From assembly GCA_902572075.1 (NCBI GenBank), contig CACGER010000004.1:1-64000 (forward strand): a stretch of DNA of 64,000 nucleotides. Reading direction: 5' to 3'. Below are positions 52,076-61,122 of the stretch, one piece after another. The DNA is from an uncultured Prochlorococcus sp. GTDB taxonomy: Bacteria; Cyanobacteriota; Cyanobacteriia; PCC-6307; Cyanobiaceae. Within the stretch, counting starts at the first letter, position 1; each line of letters opens with the position of its first letter. The notes under the pieces are model-generated. The model was not told the DNA's origin. It worked only from the letters and a program-made list of their open reading frames with translations, and did no database searches. A program made the translations under genes and the position numbers.

Positions 52076-52843
52076 TTGAAAGAATTAATTACAAAAAATT
52101 TAGAAGTAAAAGATAAATTCAACTATGAATCCCATAAGACAGTTGATTCATACGAAAATAGTTTTTTATCAAATCCTATATCTTTAAGATTGTGGTCTTC
52201 TTTTTTTGTTATTTTACCTATTTTTGTTCAAGCCCCTTGGGTTAGATTAGAACCAATAAGTGCTCTTTGTTTTACTTTTGTTATTGTCTTAGCGGCGATT
52301 GTTTTGAATCAGAAAGGATCAAATAAGTGGTTTATTGTTAGTTCATTATTATTTGGTATATCAGGTAGTTGGCTTGGTGGATGTTTGTTCTGGGGATGGT
52401 TAAGTCCATTTCCTATCCTACACATACCTGTTGAAGCTGTAGTTCTCCCATTAGCTTTAATTGGATTTGGTACTAATTGGAAAATAGGTTCAAGTTTTTA
52501 TATCTCTTCTTTATTTGGAACCGCAGTTACCGACATTACAATATTTTTAATCGGAATCATGGATCAATGGAGGCAGGTAATTACAGCAGATTCTGAAATT
52601 GCACCCATGATTCTTCAAAAAACTTCAGAGAGTCTAATTCAGATAAAATCATTATCTATTATCGTTTTTGTTGCTTTTATACTTTGGTTTATTTCAAAAG
52701 AAATTTTAGATTCTGGCACAATTAATACTACTAGAGGTAAAGCACTCTTAGTTTCTGGTTACGTAATTCAAACGACATTAATTGTTGATGGTATTTTTAT
52801 TGTTTTAGCAATTCTGCAACCAACTTTTAGTGGATTGGTTTAA
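52076..52843 (+). CDS. DUF3120-like membrane protein
   Basis: The 255-residue protein starts at TTG 52076. After a polar 35-residue head, it has about six hydrophobic spans, with WVRLEPISALCFTFVIVLAA and WLGGCLFWGWLSPFPILHIP. I link it to DUF3120 from layout and from its position before nadB, seen in cyanobacteria. Its stop overlaps the nadB start by one base (TAATG), a strong sign of coupled translation. Possibly a transporter tied to NAD synthesis; unproven. Confidence 0.7.
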   Translation: MKELITKNLEVKDKFNYESHKTVDSYENSFLSNPISLRLWSSFFVILPIFVQAPWVRLEPISALCFTFVIVLAAIVLNQKGSNKWFIVSSLLFGISGSWLGGCLFWGWLSPFPILHIPVEAVVLPLALIGFGTNWKIGSSFYISSLFGTAVTDITIFLIGIMDQWRQVITADSEIAPMILQKTSESLIQIKSLSIIVFVAFILWFISKEILDSGTINTTRGKALLVSGYVIQTTLIVDGIFIVLAILQPTFSGLV

Positions 52844-54510
52844 TGTTAAGGCCTCCATTTTCGCAAGAACCGATACCAATAAATAATTGGGATGTAATCG
52901 TTATAGGCGCTGGAGCTGCAGGCCTTATGACTTGTCTTGAATTACCCTCAAATTTAAAAGTGCTTCTTTTAAATAGAAATACTAGTAAGATATCCTCCAG
53001 TAGATGGGCCCAAGGCGGAATTGCATCTGTTGTTAGACAAGACGATTCATTTGATCTTCATGCTGAGGATACTTTAAAAGCAGGTGATGGATTATGTGAT
53101 TTTCAAGCTGTAGAAATGTTAGTTAAAGAAGCTCCTGGATGTGTAGAAAGGTTGCAGAATTTAGGAATGATTTTTGATCAAAGTTCTGATCAACTAGCTA
53201 CTACCTTGGAAGCAGCCCATTCACGAAGAAGAGTCTTACATGTTAAAGATCGTACTGGACGAGCATTAGTTGAAGTTCTAGAAGATCATATTGAGAATCA
53301 AAAAAATATTCTTCACTGCAGGGGTGTAAGAGTAACTGAACTTCTAATTGAAAATAAAGAATGCAGAGGAGTTCAGGTTCTTGATGGAGCAAATTTATAT
53401 TGGATTAAATCTAGAGCTGTTGTTTTGGCTACAGGTGGGGGTGGGCACTTATTTGCAAATACAACAAATCCTGCTCAATCCTCTGGTGAAGGGATTGCTC
53501 TTGCATGGAAAGCAGGAGCTGCTATCGAAGATTTAGAGTTCGTGCAATTTCATCCAACAGCTTTAAAATTTTATGGTGCACCTTGCTTCTTAATATCTGA
53601 GGCACTTAGAGGGGAAGGAGCGATTTTAGTTGATAAAAATGGTGAAAGTCCAGTTAAAAATCTTGAAAATCGTGATCTAGCTACTAGAGATCAGGTAAGT
53701 AGAGCAATTATGAAAAATATGTATGATAATAATGTAGACCATGTTGGCTTAGATCTTCGGTATATTGACCCAGAAAAAATTGTAGAGCGCTTCCCCACTA
53801 TCTTAAGTCGATGCCATGATTATGGCGTTAACCCTTTAAATGAGGTTATTCCTGTAGCCCCTGCAGCTCATTATTGGATGGGAGGTGTCAAGACTGATTT
53901 AAATGCATCTTCAACAAGAAAAGGATTATATGCCGTTGGAGAAGTTGCTTCTACAGGTGTGCATGGTGCTAATAGACTGGCAAGTAATTCACTGATGGAG
54001 TGCCTTGTTTTCGCAAGAAAAATGTCTTCGATTGTTTTGAATGACCTTTCTAAATTTGAAAAATTTGATAGATCATTTCAAGAGTTTGATATTGAAGATC
54101 CTAAAGAAGATCAAATATCTAAAATTGCTAAAAAAATTGATGAACTCAGAAAACTATGTTGGTTAAATTTAGGTGTATCTCGAAATAAGGGAAATATGAG
54201 TAAATTTTTAAATTACATACAAAATGATATAGATAAATTACATAAAAATGATTTACTAAATAGTCTTGAAAAAATAAAACTTAATCAAAAAATAAAACTT
54301 AGTGAACGCAATAGGAGAGCATTAAATCTTTTACTTGATTTAAAGAATAGACAAATAACAACCATAACTTTATTAAAAGCTTGTCTATTTAGAGAAGAAA
54401 GTAGAGGAGGGCATTATAGAGATGATTTTCCCTATAAAGACAAAAATTGGAAATGCCATACTAGACAACAGTTAGATCAAAAAATTCAAAAAAGATTTAT
54501 TAAAAATTAA
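52843..54510 (+). CDS. nadB: L-aspartate oxidase
   Basis: Oxidises L-aspartate to iminoaspartate for quinolinate and NAD synthesis. The 555-residue flavoprotein (ATG 52843) has the FAD motif DVIVIGAGAAGLMT (near residues 18-31), SSRWAQGGIASVV, and the succinate-dehydrogenase-like HPTAL and MGGVKTDLNA segments, with VASTGVHGANRLASNSLMEC near 368. The C-terminal helical domain is complete. It is coupled to the DUF3120-like gene. Confidence 0.96.
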   Translation: MLRPPFSQEPIPINNWDVIVIGAGAAGLMTCLELPSNLKVLLLNRNTSKISSSRWAQGGIASVVRQDDSFDLHAEDTLKAGDGLCDFQAVEMLVKEAPGCVERLQNLGMIFDQSSDQLATTLEAAHSRRRVLHVKDRTGRALVEVLEDHIENQKNILHCRGVRVTELLIENKECRGVQVLDGANLYWIKSRAVVLATGGGGHLFANTTNPAQSSGEGIALAWKAGAAIEDLEFVQFHPTALKFYGAPCFLISEALRGEGAILVDKNGESPVKNLENRDLATRDQVSRAIMKNMYDNNVDHVGLDLRYIDPEKIVERFPTILSRCHDYGVNPLNEVIPVAPAAHYWMGGVKTDLNASSTRKGLYAVGEVASTGVHGANRLASNSLMECLVFARKMSSIVLNDLSKFEKFDRSFQEFDIEDPKEDQISKIAKKIDELRKLCWLNLGVSRNKGNMSKFLNYIQNDIDKLHKNDLLNSLEKIKLNQKIKLSERNRRALNLLLDLKNRQITTITLLKACLFREESRGGHYRDDFPYKDKNWKCHTRQQLDQKIQKRFIKN

Positions 54511-55435
54511 GATCTCCCTGATAGTTGGTTTTTGTTGCTAATTCATTCAAGTCACGAGTACCACTAATTATTTCTCCATTTATTTCCCATGAAGGAAATC
54601 CGCTGATTCCTTTCGTTTGGCATAGCTCATACTCATTATCTTTACCATCTTTAGCACATTCAACTATTTTTAATTCTTTAACTGCTTCTTTACCAAATAA
54701 TTGTTTCTGATCGTGGCAATGCGGGCACCAATAGGCACTATACATAACAATATTGTTTGCACCTAAAAATTTTGCGAATTTTACCTTCTGTGGTGAGCTT
54801 GCAGTGGTAATATTCGGTGATACATTTTCAGTGGGATTTGGAACATCAATAGCATTAGAAGGGTCAACGTTAGTTGACCAAATAAGGCCACCGAGCAGAA
54901 CACTTATGGCGACTATAAAACCTCTAAAAATCATAGGTTCTCTGCTTTCAAACTTTGCTCCAATCATAGAAATTATAAAGATAGAAAACGATAAAATTGC
55001 TGAAAGTATACAAAAAAAACAATATGCTTGAATCTTAAAAAACATTATATTTATCAATAAAAAGCTAAATGTTGATGACGCACATGAAATTAGAAATACT
55101 AACCACCAAAAAAACTTATTTAGTTTTTCTTTTGGGGAAATTAAATTAAGCGAAAGTATTATTGTGATAACTAATATTGATAAATACGTTATAAATCCAG
55201 CTAATGAGAGAGGTATATTAACTTGATTATTTTCAAATAAAGTACCCCAAGGACTATTTAAAACTGTTTCACAACCATTTTGTATTCCTGGGCATGAAAG
55301 CGAAGTAAATAATCCCCAGTTTTTTAAAGTAATCGAACCTGTGTCAACTATGCCTATAGTGCTAAGAATTGCGATTATGATTTTTGGCCATTTCAAATCT
55401 TTTTTATTTCTTCTGTTTAAAGTCTTAAGGGCCAT
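54500..55435 (-). CDS. VKOR-thioredoxin fusion (disulfide-forming membrane protein)
   Basis: The 311-residue protein (ATG 55435) has four or five transmembrane helices and the VKOR cysteines Cys48/Cys55 (SCPGIQNGC) and Cys139/Cys142 (CFFC). The fused thioredoxin-like domain carries CPHC (Cys235/Cys238, SAYWCPHCHD). In known cyanobacterial VKORs the pair oxidises lumenal or periplasmic thiols and passes electrons to quinone. It replaces DsbA/DsbB. The 3' end overlaps nadB by 11 bases. Confidence 0.95.
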   Translation of the reverse strand: MALKTLNRRNKKDLKWPKIIIAILSTIGIVDTGSITLKNWGLFTSLSCPGIQNGCETVLNSPWGTLFENNQVNIPLSLAGFITYLSILVITIILSLNLISPKEKLNKFFWWLVFLISCASSTFSFLLINIMFFKIQAYCFFCILSAILSFSIFIISMIGAKFESREPMIFRGFIVAISVLLGGLIWSTNVDPSNAIDVPNPTENVSPNITTASSPQKVKFAKFLGANNIVMYSAYWCPHCHDQKQLFGKEAVKELKIVECAKDGKDNEYELCQTKGISGFPSWEINGEIISGTRDLNELATKTNYQGDLNF

Positions 55436-55540
55436 ACAAAATGAAAGTTTGTTATTTACATTATCTATCCTAATATTATCTTGGCATGAGAGTTGTATAC
55501 GAAATGCTGTTTAAATCTTTTAATTCTTATTTTTCAAGTT

Positions 55541-56905
55541 GTGAAACAAAATACTTTCAAAGTAAAAGAAAAAAAACTATCTAAGATTGCATTCAGTCAT
55601 GTTGGTTGCGAGAAAAATCTTGTTGATACTGAACATATGCAAGGCTTATTAGATAAGGAGGGTTATGAAGTTGACAGCAATATAAATAATGCAAATGTTG
55701 TTGTTGTAAATACTTGCAGTTTTATTGAAACAGCTAGAGAAGAATCTATTAGAAAAATTCTAGAATATACCAATCAAGGAAAGGAAGTAATAGTTGCAGG
55801 CTGCATGGCTCAGCATTTTAAAGATGAACTTCTAAAAGAAATACCTGAAATAAAAGCTTTGGTTGGAACAGGAGATTATCAGAAGATAGCAAAGGTTTTA
55901 GACAGAGTAAGAAAAGGTGAAATCGTTAATGAAGTTTCAAAAATACCGGAATTCATTGCAGATGAGGAAATACCTCGTTTTGTAGATAAAAACAAATTTG
56001 TTGCTTATCTTCGTATTGCTGAAGGCTGCGACTATAATTGCGCTTTTTGTATTATTCCTAAGTTGAGAGGTCCGCAAAGAAGTAGAACAATAGAATCTAT
56101 AGTTTCAGAAGCCAAAAGTCTTGCAAAAAAGGGTATTCAAGAAATCATATTAATTAGTCAAATAACAACTAATTATGGTCAAGATATTTATGGAAAACCA
56201 TCATTAGCCAAACTTTTGAATGAGCTTTCTAAAGTTCCAATTCCTTGGATAAGGATACATTATGCTTATCCAACGGGTTTAACTTATGACGTTATTAGAG
56301 CTTTTAAAGATTCAAAGAATATTGTTCCTTACTTTGATTTACCACTTCAGCATAGTCATCCAGATGTGTTGAAGAGTATGAATAGACCTTGGCAGGCTTC
56401 TTTGAACGAATCAATTTTGGAGAAAATTAGAAAAGAAATTCCATCTGCTGTATTAAGAACTAGTCTCATTGTTGGTTTCCCTGGAGAAAAGAAAGAACAT
56501 TTTGAACATCTTCTCGAATTTTTGGATAGACACAAATTTGATCATGTGGGAGTGTTTATTTTTTCTCCTGAGGAAGGAACTGCAGCTTTTCATTTGCCAA
56601 ATAAAGTATCCGCAGAGGTTGCAGAGGCAAGAAAAGATAATATTATTTCAGTTCAACAAAATATTTCTAAATTTAAAAATCAGATATATGTTGGTTCAAA
56701 AATGAAGATTTTGGTAGAGAAAATATCAGATAATAAAGAATTAATAGGTCGGTCATACAATTTCGCGCCTGAAATTGACGGAACTGTAATTTTATCTACT
56801 AATGCTAATAATGATTTGAAAAATTATGTTGGTAAATTTGTTGAAGCAAATATTTCTTTTGCGGATGAATATGATTTGTATGGAGAGACTATTAAAATTT
56901 TGTAG
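55541..56905 (+). CDS. rimO: Ribosomal protein S12 methylthiotransferase RimO
   Basis: Adds a methylthio group to Asp of ribosomal protein S12. I start at GTG 55541 (454 residues); the frame runs to a TTG at 55493 with a hydrophobic non-family extension. The N-terminal cluster domain is [13 protein letters not shown]...VNTCSF...VAGCMAQ. The radical-SAM motif is [17 protein letters not shown], and a TRAM domain ends the protein. [13 protein letters not shown] separates it from MiaB. Confidence 0.96.
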   Translation: MKQNTFKVKEKKLSKIAFSHVGCEKNLVDTEHMQGLLDKEGYEVDSNINNANVVVVNTCSFIETAREESIRKILEYTNQGKEVIVAGCMAQHFKDELLKEIPEIKALVGTGDYQKIAKVLDRVRKGEIVNEVSKIPEFIADEEIPRFVDKNKFVAYLRIAEGCDYNCAFCIIPKLRGPQRSRTIESIVSEAKSLAKKGIQEIILISQITTNYGQDIYGKPSLAKLLNELSKVPIPWIRIHYAYPTGLTYDVIRAFKDSKNIVPYFDLPLQHSHPDVLKSMNRPWQASLNESILEKIRKEIPSAVLRTSLIVGFPGEKKEHFEHLLEFLDRHKFDHVGVFIFSPEEGTAAFHLPNKVSAEVAEARKDNIISVQQNISKFKNQIYVGSKMKILVEKISDNKELIGRSYNFAPEIDGTVILSTNANNDLKNYVGKFVEANISFADEYDLYGETIKIL

Positions 56906-56909
56906 TTTT

Positions 56910-57002
56910 TTAAATTAATTTAACTGCTCTTAAGAGCTTATCTAGTGCGAAAGCAGCTCCAAAACCAAAACCAATAAATGCAAAATAGAAAATGATGTTC
57001 AT
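56910..57002 (-). CDS. petL: Cytochrome b6f subunit PetL (likely)
   Basis: A 30-residue ORF from ATG 57002 to TAA 56910. It is one transmembrane helix (IFYFAFIGFGFGAAFALDKL, residues 4-23) ending RAVKLI. PetL is a 30-32-residue single-helix subunit with a conserved basic K-L-I end, and this matches in length, helix place and tail. It lies 5 bases after rimO, convergent. Confirmation needs an alignment to picocyanobacterial PetL. Confidence 0.6.
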   Translation of the reverse strand: MNIIFYFAFIGFGFGAAFALDKLLRAVKLI

Positions 57003-57066
57003 TAATTTTTTTACTTTTATTTAATTTAACATCAGATGTAAAGATTAGATTTTTTCGTTTAATTTC

Positions 57067-57453
57067 TTAATCTTGGATATATGGTAATTTTTTGTATAAA
57101 CATTCTTCTGCTTTTTGCAGTTCCCGGCCTAAATATAGAGCATGATCGAATTTGGTTATTAAGTCATTTCTTTCTTCAGTGATCAATATTCCCAGTTGTT
57201 TAGCACTAATACCTTTAAAAACTTCATTACTAACTCTTTTATTTTGAGAGTCGCATTTAATAGGTTCATTTGTTTCTGGGTCAAGCGCATATCCGTCATC
57301 ATTAATATTATTTAGAAAGTGCTCTAAAATTATTTTATTTTCTTCTAAATCTACTTTGATAATAAAGTAACCGTTTGGATCTAAGTCTATATATCGGTTG
57401 GAAAGATTATTATCAATCTTTATTTTTTCATCTAAACTTTTACTAGAATTCAT
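57067..57453 (-). CDS. DUF4346-family protein
   Basis: The 128-residue soluble protein (ATG 57453) has YIDLDPNGYFIIKVDLEENK (near residues 21-40), GYALDPETNEPIKC and FKGISAKQLGILITE. These are the DUF4346 landmarks, known from cyanobacteria and often found alone or fused to pterin-binding-type proteins. Function unknown. It is 60 bases downstream of the acyltransferase-like gene on the same strand. Confidence 0.82.
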   Translation of the reverse strand: MNSSKSLDEKIKIDNNLSNRYIDLDPNGYFIIKVDLEENKIILEHFLNNINDDGYALDPETNEPIKCDSQNKRVSNEVFKGISAKQLGILITEERNDLITKFDHALYLGRELQKAEECLYKKLPYIQD

Positions 57454-57513
57454 TCTTAGAAGTTAATAAAAACTATATTACTAATATAATCACTGGTAAA
57501 GCTGAATAATTTT

Positions 57514-58668
57514 TTATTTAAAGGGTATAGATTTATTTTCAAAATCAATTTCCATCTCGGATTGTTTATTCACTTCATTTAGCCAAGGACTAATTATACT
57601 TTCCATATTTTTGTTGTACCACTTATGCATGCTAATGGTGCTTTTTGCAAAAAAACCTCTCCGTCTTTTATGTTTACCACCTGCTCCAGGATCAAACAAA
57701 TGGATACTATTTTTTATTGCCCATTCAATTGGCTGGTAATAGCATAATTCAAAATGTAAATTAGATATTTCCTCTTGGCTACCCCAATATCTACCCCATA
57801 AATTGTTTTGATTTTTAACGCACATCGACATAGCAAAAATTTCATTTGAATCATGTTTTGATGCACCAAAAAGTAAAAGATTTTTTTTATGATCAACCAG
57901 TGTTTCGAAAAATGTAGATGTTAGATATTTACTTCCCCAAACTCCCCACCTCGAACAATGCTGTTCATAAAAATTATGCATTTTTTTGAGGATTTCTTGG
58001 TTGATATCATCTTCATTAAAAATTTCTACTTTAATGTCTTGTTTAGTAATTGATTTCCTCTCTTTTTTTATATTTTTTCTCTGATTAGAGTTGAATCTAG
58101 ATAGAAAATCGTCAAATGTTTTTTCTCCATTACTCCTCCATTCACTGCTGGAGTTTATCCATTTATGGTATCCCAAAGATTTAAGATGGTTTCCCCAGCT
58201 TTCATCAATATATAAAAAATTACAACTTAGGATTTTGTTTGTAAGCGCAAAGCTTTCGATATGGTTTATAAGTAAATTTGTAATTTCTTTCTTGTCTTTA
58301 TTTTTTTTATAAAGAAATTGATATCCATTTACAGGACTATAAGGACTCATTCCAATTAATTTAGGGTAATAATTTAAATTCAGCTCTTTAGCCAATCTTG
58401 CAAATGATTGGTCAAAAATGAATTCTCCATAGCTATGATTTTTTAAGAAAAGTGGGGCAATTCCTAGTATTTCCTCATTTTTATAAGCAACAAAATACAG
58501 AGGCTGCCAACCAGTTTCTCTTGAGACACTTTTTGATATCTCAAGGTTTTTAATCCAAGTCCATTCATAGAATGGATTATCAATTTCATTTGCTAATTCA
58601 TTCCATATCCCCTTGGAGATTTCCTTGATTGACAATTTGACTTCAACTTTATGTATTTTTTGGTTCAT
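57514..58668 (-). CDS. FemAB/GNAT-superfamily acyltransferase-like protein (DUF482)
   Basis: The 384-residue protein (ATG 58668) has an N-terminal part with NPFYEWTWIKNLE and MSPYSPVNGYQFL, and a C-terminal part with RFNSNQRKNIKKERKSI, LTSTFFETLVDH and WGRYWGS...LHFELCYYQPIEWAI, ending in FDPGAGGKHKRRRGF. This matches DUF482/COG3146. The GNAT fold is expected; substrate unknown. Cytoplasmic. Confidence 0.9.
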   Translation of the reverse strand: MNQKIHKVEVKLSIKEISKGIWNELANEIDNPFYEWTWIKNLEISKSVSRETGWQPLYFVAYKNEEILGIAPLFLKNHSYGEFIFDQSFARLAKELNLNYYPKLIGMSPYSPVNGYQFLYKKNKDKKEITNLLINHIESFALTNKILSCNFLYIDESWGNHLKSLGYHKWINSSSEWRSNGEKTFDDFLSRFNSNQRKNIKKERKSITKQDIKVEIFNEDDINQEILKKMHNFYEQHCSRWGVWGSKYLTSTFFETLVDHKKNLLLFGASKHDSNEIFAMSMCVKNQNNLWGRYWGSQEEISNLHFELCYYQPIEWAIKNSIHLFDPGAGGKHKRRRGFFAKSTISMHKWYNKNMESIISPWLNEVNKQSEMEIDFENKSIPFK

Positions 58669-58685
58669 TTATTATTGAGACTATT

Positions 58686-59336
58686 TCAAATCTTTTTGTA
58701 ATGAATATGGATTTCATTATTCATTAAATTTTTAATTGATTTTATCTCCCATAGCCTTTTGAGATTAAAAATCGCATTTGTTTGTTCTGGAGGGATCCAT
58801 GTATATCTACCTCCAATGATTCGTGGAATTATTGTAATTTTTATATCTGTTATTAGATCCTCTTTTATAAAAGAATTTATAAGTTTTGCACCTCCTAAAA
58901 GAGCTAAATCATTTATCCCTTGTTTTTTAAGTGAAATTAAAGTTTTACTCCATGAATCTTCGAAAAAGAGTTGTTTCTCGAAGTCATTATTCGATGAATT
59001 ATCAACTTTACTTGAGCTTATTAGCCATCTTCTAATTGGTTGACGAAAGTATTCCCAATTACTGTTAAATTTTTTGCTATTTGAAGCAACTATAGAGATT
59101 GGTTGTTTTTTTGATATTGTTACTCTTTCATTACCATTGAGATTTTTAATTAGGTAAGTTGATTGATGAGCTATTAAAGTACCTAAACCAAAAATGGTGG
59201 CGTCAACCATTGATAAGTGTTGATTTAACATTTTTTTATCTTCTTCGCTTCCAAGGTGCGATTCTCCACCTCCAGGAAATGCAATTCTCCCATCAATACT
59301 AGATGCTATAACAATTATTACTCTTGGGATACTCAA
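58686..59336 (-). CDS. RibD C-terminal-type (DHFR-like fold) reductase
   Basis: The 216-residue protein starts at TTG 59336, which overlaps the stop of the upstream gene as TTGA. This coupling supports the TTG. The core is VIIVIASSIDGRIAFPGG (near 6-23), DATIFGLGTLIAHQSTYLIK and LALLGGAKLINSFIKEDLI, the NADPH-binding RibD_C pattern. It lacks the deaminase half, so a stand-alone reductase acting on a pyrimidine or pterin is likely. Coupling to a PTPS-like gene favours pterin metabolism. Confidence 0.88.
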   Translation of the reverse strand: MSIPRVIIVIASSIDGRIAFPGGGESHLGSEEDKKMLNQHLSMVDATIFGLGTLIAHQSTYLIKNLNGNERVTISKKQPISIVASNSKKFNSNWEYFRQPIRRWLISSSKVDNSSNNDFEKQLFFEDSWSKTLISLKKQGINDLALLGGAKLINSFIKEDLITDIKITIIPRIIGGRYTWIPPEQTNAIFNLKRLWEIKSIKNLMNNEIHIHYKKI

Positions 59337-60259
59337 GTTTGTGAGACTAAACTATTTTCAAGTTTTAACTTCAATGAATTGGTTAGCTTTTGATCAACAT
59401 AAATTTCTGCAGCATTATTTGGGCTCTCTTGGAGTCTTATTTTGTGTAATGTTGCACCAAGTTCATGTATTGGATTTTTAAGAATATCAGAAATATATAA
59501 AGCTATATTTTCAGCAGTTGGAACACAATTCTGGAAAAATTCGATGTCTTTATTTAGAAAAGTATGATCTAGTTGTTCAACAACCAAATCATTAATTATC
59601 TCCTGAAGCGCAGATAAGTCGCAAACCATCCCCGTTCTTTTATCAATGTCTCCTTTTACAGTTATATCGACAAGGTAGTTATGACCATGTCCATTAACTC
59701 TGGCACATTTCCCATAGATTTTTTTATTTTCATCAAAGGAAATCTCTTCTTTTGCAAGTCTATGAGCGGCTGCAAAATGAGTTTGTACTGTTAAAAATGC
59801 TTCCATGTTTTTTCCAAAATAATCTGCCCATAAATTTGGGTTTTCATAAAGCCTTAGACTTGTAAGAGGTAAATCATCCTTTAGACGACTCCAAATAACC
59901 TTTACTAATGCCTCAGTCGTGGGAAGTATACCTTCTCGATTATTAACATTAAATTCAGGCCAGACATCATTTAAAAAACGAAAATCTAATTGTCCAGTAA
60001 CCTTATCTTTAATAGAGTGTTTTACATCAGAGAGATTAAGTACCATTCCATCAGAGTCTAGTTCTCCACCCATTGAAACAATAAGTTCATAATTATGACC
60101 ATGACCTGGTGCAATACTGCAATTTCCAAAAAGAGATAAATTTTCTTCTGGGGTTTTTTCAGGAAGCCAATAACGATGACTAGAACTAAAGCAGGCACGT
60201 CGAGTTATGACGCATTCACGTCCTTTTCCATGTAATGGTTTGGATTGTGTAGAAGTCAT
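59333..60259 (-). CDS. Tandem 6-pyruvoyl-tetrahydropterin synthase/QueD-like protein
   Basis: The 308-residue protein (ATG 60259) contains two PTPS-like domains (about 18-145 and 155-300). Domain 1 has zinc His28, His53 and His55 and Cys47, but LDF (92-93) in place of the catalytic Asp-His. Domain 2 has His166, His191, His193, Cys185 and the intact Asp231-His232. A Glu that anchors the pterin ends each half (RLYENP, RLQESP). Products may be 6-pyruvoyl- or 6-carboxy-tetrahydropterin; only domain 2 looks fully active. Confidence 0.93.
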   Translation of the reverse strand: MTSTQSKPLHGKGRECVITRRACFSSSHRYWLPEKTPEENLSLFGNCSIAPGHGHNYELIVSMGGELDSDGMVLNLSDVKHSIKDKVTGQLDFRFLNDVWPEFNVNNREGILPTTEALVKVIWSRLKDDLPLTSLRLYENPNLWADYFGKNMEAFLTVQTHFAAAHRLAKEEISFDENKKIYGKCARVNGHGHNYLVDITVKGDIDKRTGMVCDLSALQEIINDLVVEQLDHTFLNKDIEFFQNCVPTAENIALYISDILKNPIHELGATLHKIRLQESPNNAAEIYVDQKLTNSLKLKLENSLVSQT

Positions 60260-60309
60260 AACTTTCTGCGATAATACTATCTTAAGGTTTTAAATACGCT
60301 TTTGTCTTT

Positions 60310-60867
60310 ATGGAACAATCCATTATCAAAAAAATAGTTCATACTTTAAAGGGCAGAAGCATATTTTTAATAGGAATGATGGGTTCTGGTAAGTCACAAA
60401 CCGGTTTGAAGCTGGCTGAATTATTGAAGTATAAATATATTGATTTAGATTCGTTAATAGAGAAGTTAGCAAAAAAATCTATCAATCAAATTTTTAATGA
60501 TGAAGGAGAAAATAATTTCCGTGAATTAGAAGCAAGCTGCCTTAAAGAAACTATCAAAATTCCTTCATTAGTAATCTCTACCGGGGGAGGAATAGTTACC
60601 AAATCGGAAAACTGGGGAATATTAAGGCAGGGAATAACTGCATGGATAGATCTCGACGAAGATATAGCAATTGGAAGATTGAAAAATGAAATTGAAAATA
60701 GACCACTTCTTCAGGGAAAGAATCTAAATGATTTATATATGAGCATTTTTCAATCTAGAGAAAATTTGTATTCTCAAGCAGATTTAAGAATTCAAGTAAA
60801 AAGGGAAAATATTGAAGAAGTCGCTATGAAAATAATTAATGCAATTCATAAAGAAATAATTAGTTAA
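60310..60867 (+). CDS. aroK: Shikimate kinase
   Basis: Phosphorylates shikimate in aromatic amino acid synthesis. The 185-residue protein (ATG 60310) has the P-loop GMMGSGKSQTG (22-32), the shikimate-binding DLDSLIEK and FRELEASCLKE, and GGGIV (near 94). The lid region has ENRPLLQG with the conserved Arg. The usual GKTTVG reads GKSQTG. The divergent PTPS gene starts 50 bases away. Its end overlaps the convergent CRR7 gene by 4 bases. Confidence 0.96.
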   Translation: MEQSIIKKIVHTLKGRSIFLIGMMGSGKSQTGLKLAELLKYKYIDLDSLIEKLAKKSINQIFNDEGENNFRELEASCLKETIKIPSLVISTGGGIVTKSENWGILRQGITAWIDLDEDIAIGRLKNEIENRPLLQGKNLNDLYMSIFQSRENLYSQADLRIQVKRENIEEVAMKIINAIHKEIIS

Positions 60868-61121
60868 TCTGGTTCAATTCTTACTGCAAACCATTTGATA
60901 ACGTATCCTAATTTTATTTCTAATTCATAAGTACTTTCTAATAATTCTTCAAAAAATTCCTGATCAGGATCTTCTATATTTTGATATATTATTTGTGTTT
61001 CTGTCTTACTGAGCCAATTCTTCAACCATAAAATTGCTTCTTGCTTTGATACAATTTTTTCTTTTGAATCTGGCTCTAATAATACATAATGATCTGATGC
61101 TCTTATTAGTGGATTTGACAT
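60864..61121 (-). CDS. CRR7-family protein (NDH-1 assembly/stability factor)
   Basis: The 85-residue soluble protein (ATG 61121) has DHYVLLEPDSKEKIVSKQEA near the start and LESTYELEIKLGYVIKWFAVRIEP near the end, the beginning and end motifs of the chlororespiratory reduction 7 family. In plants CRR7 is needed for chloroplast NDH accumulation; cyanobacterial members are less studied. The start codon faces that of the next gene with one base between. Confidence 0.78.
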   Translation of the reverse strand: MSNPLIRASDHYVLLEPDSKEKIVSKQEAILWLKNWLSKTETQIIYQNIEDPDQEFFEELLESTYELEIKLGYVIKWFAVRIEPD

Positions 61122-61122
61122 A

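Noticed and set aside
52010..52120. Short ORF beginning ATGGCCCTTTT before the DUF3120-like gene
   Set aside because: Basic, low-complexity product that runs into the next gene in another frame; no sign of selection.
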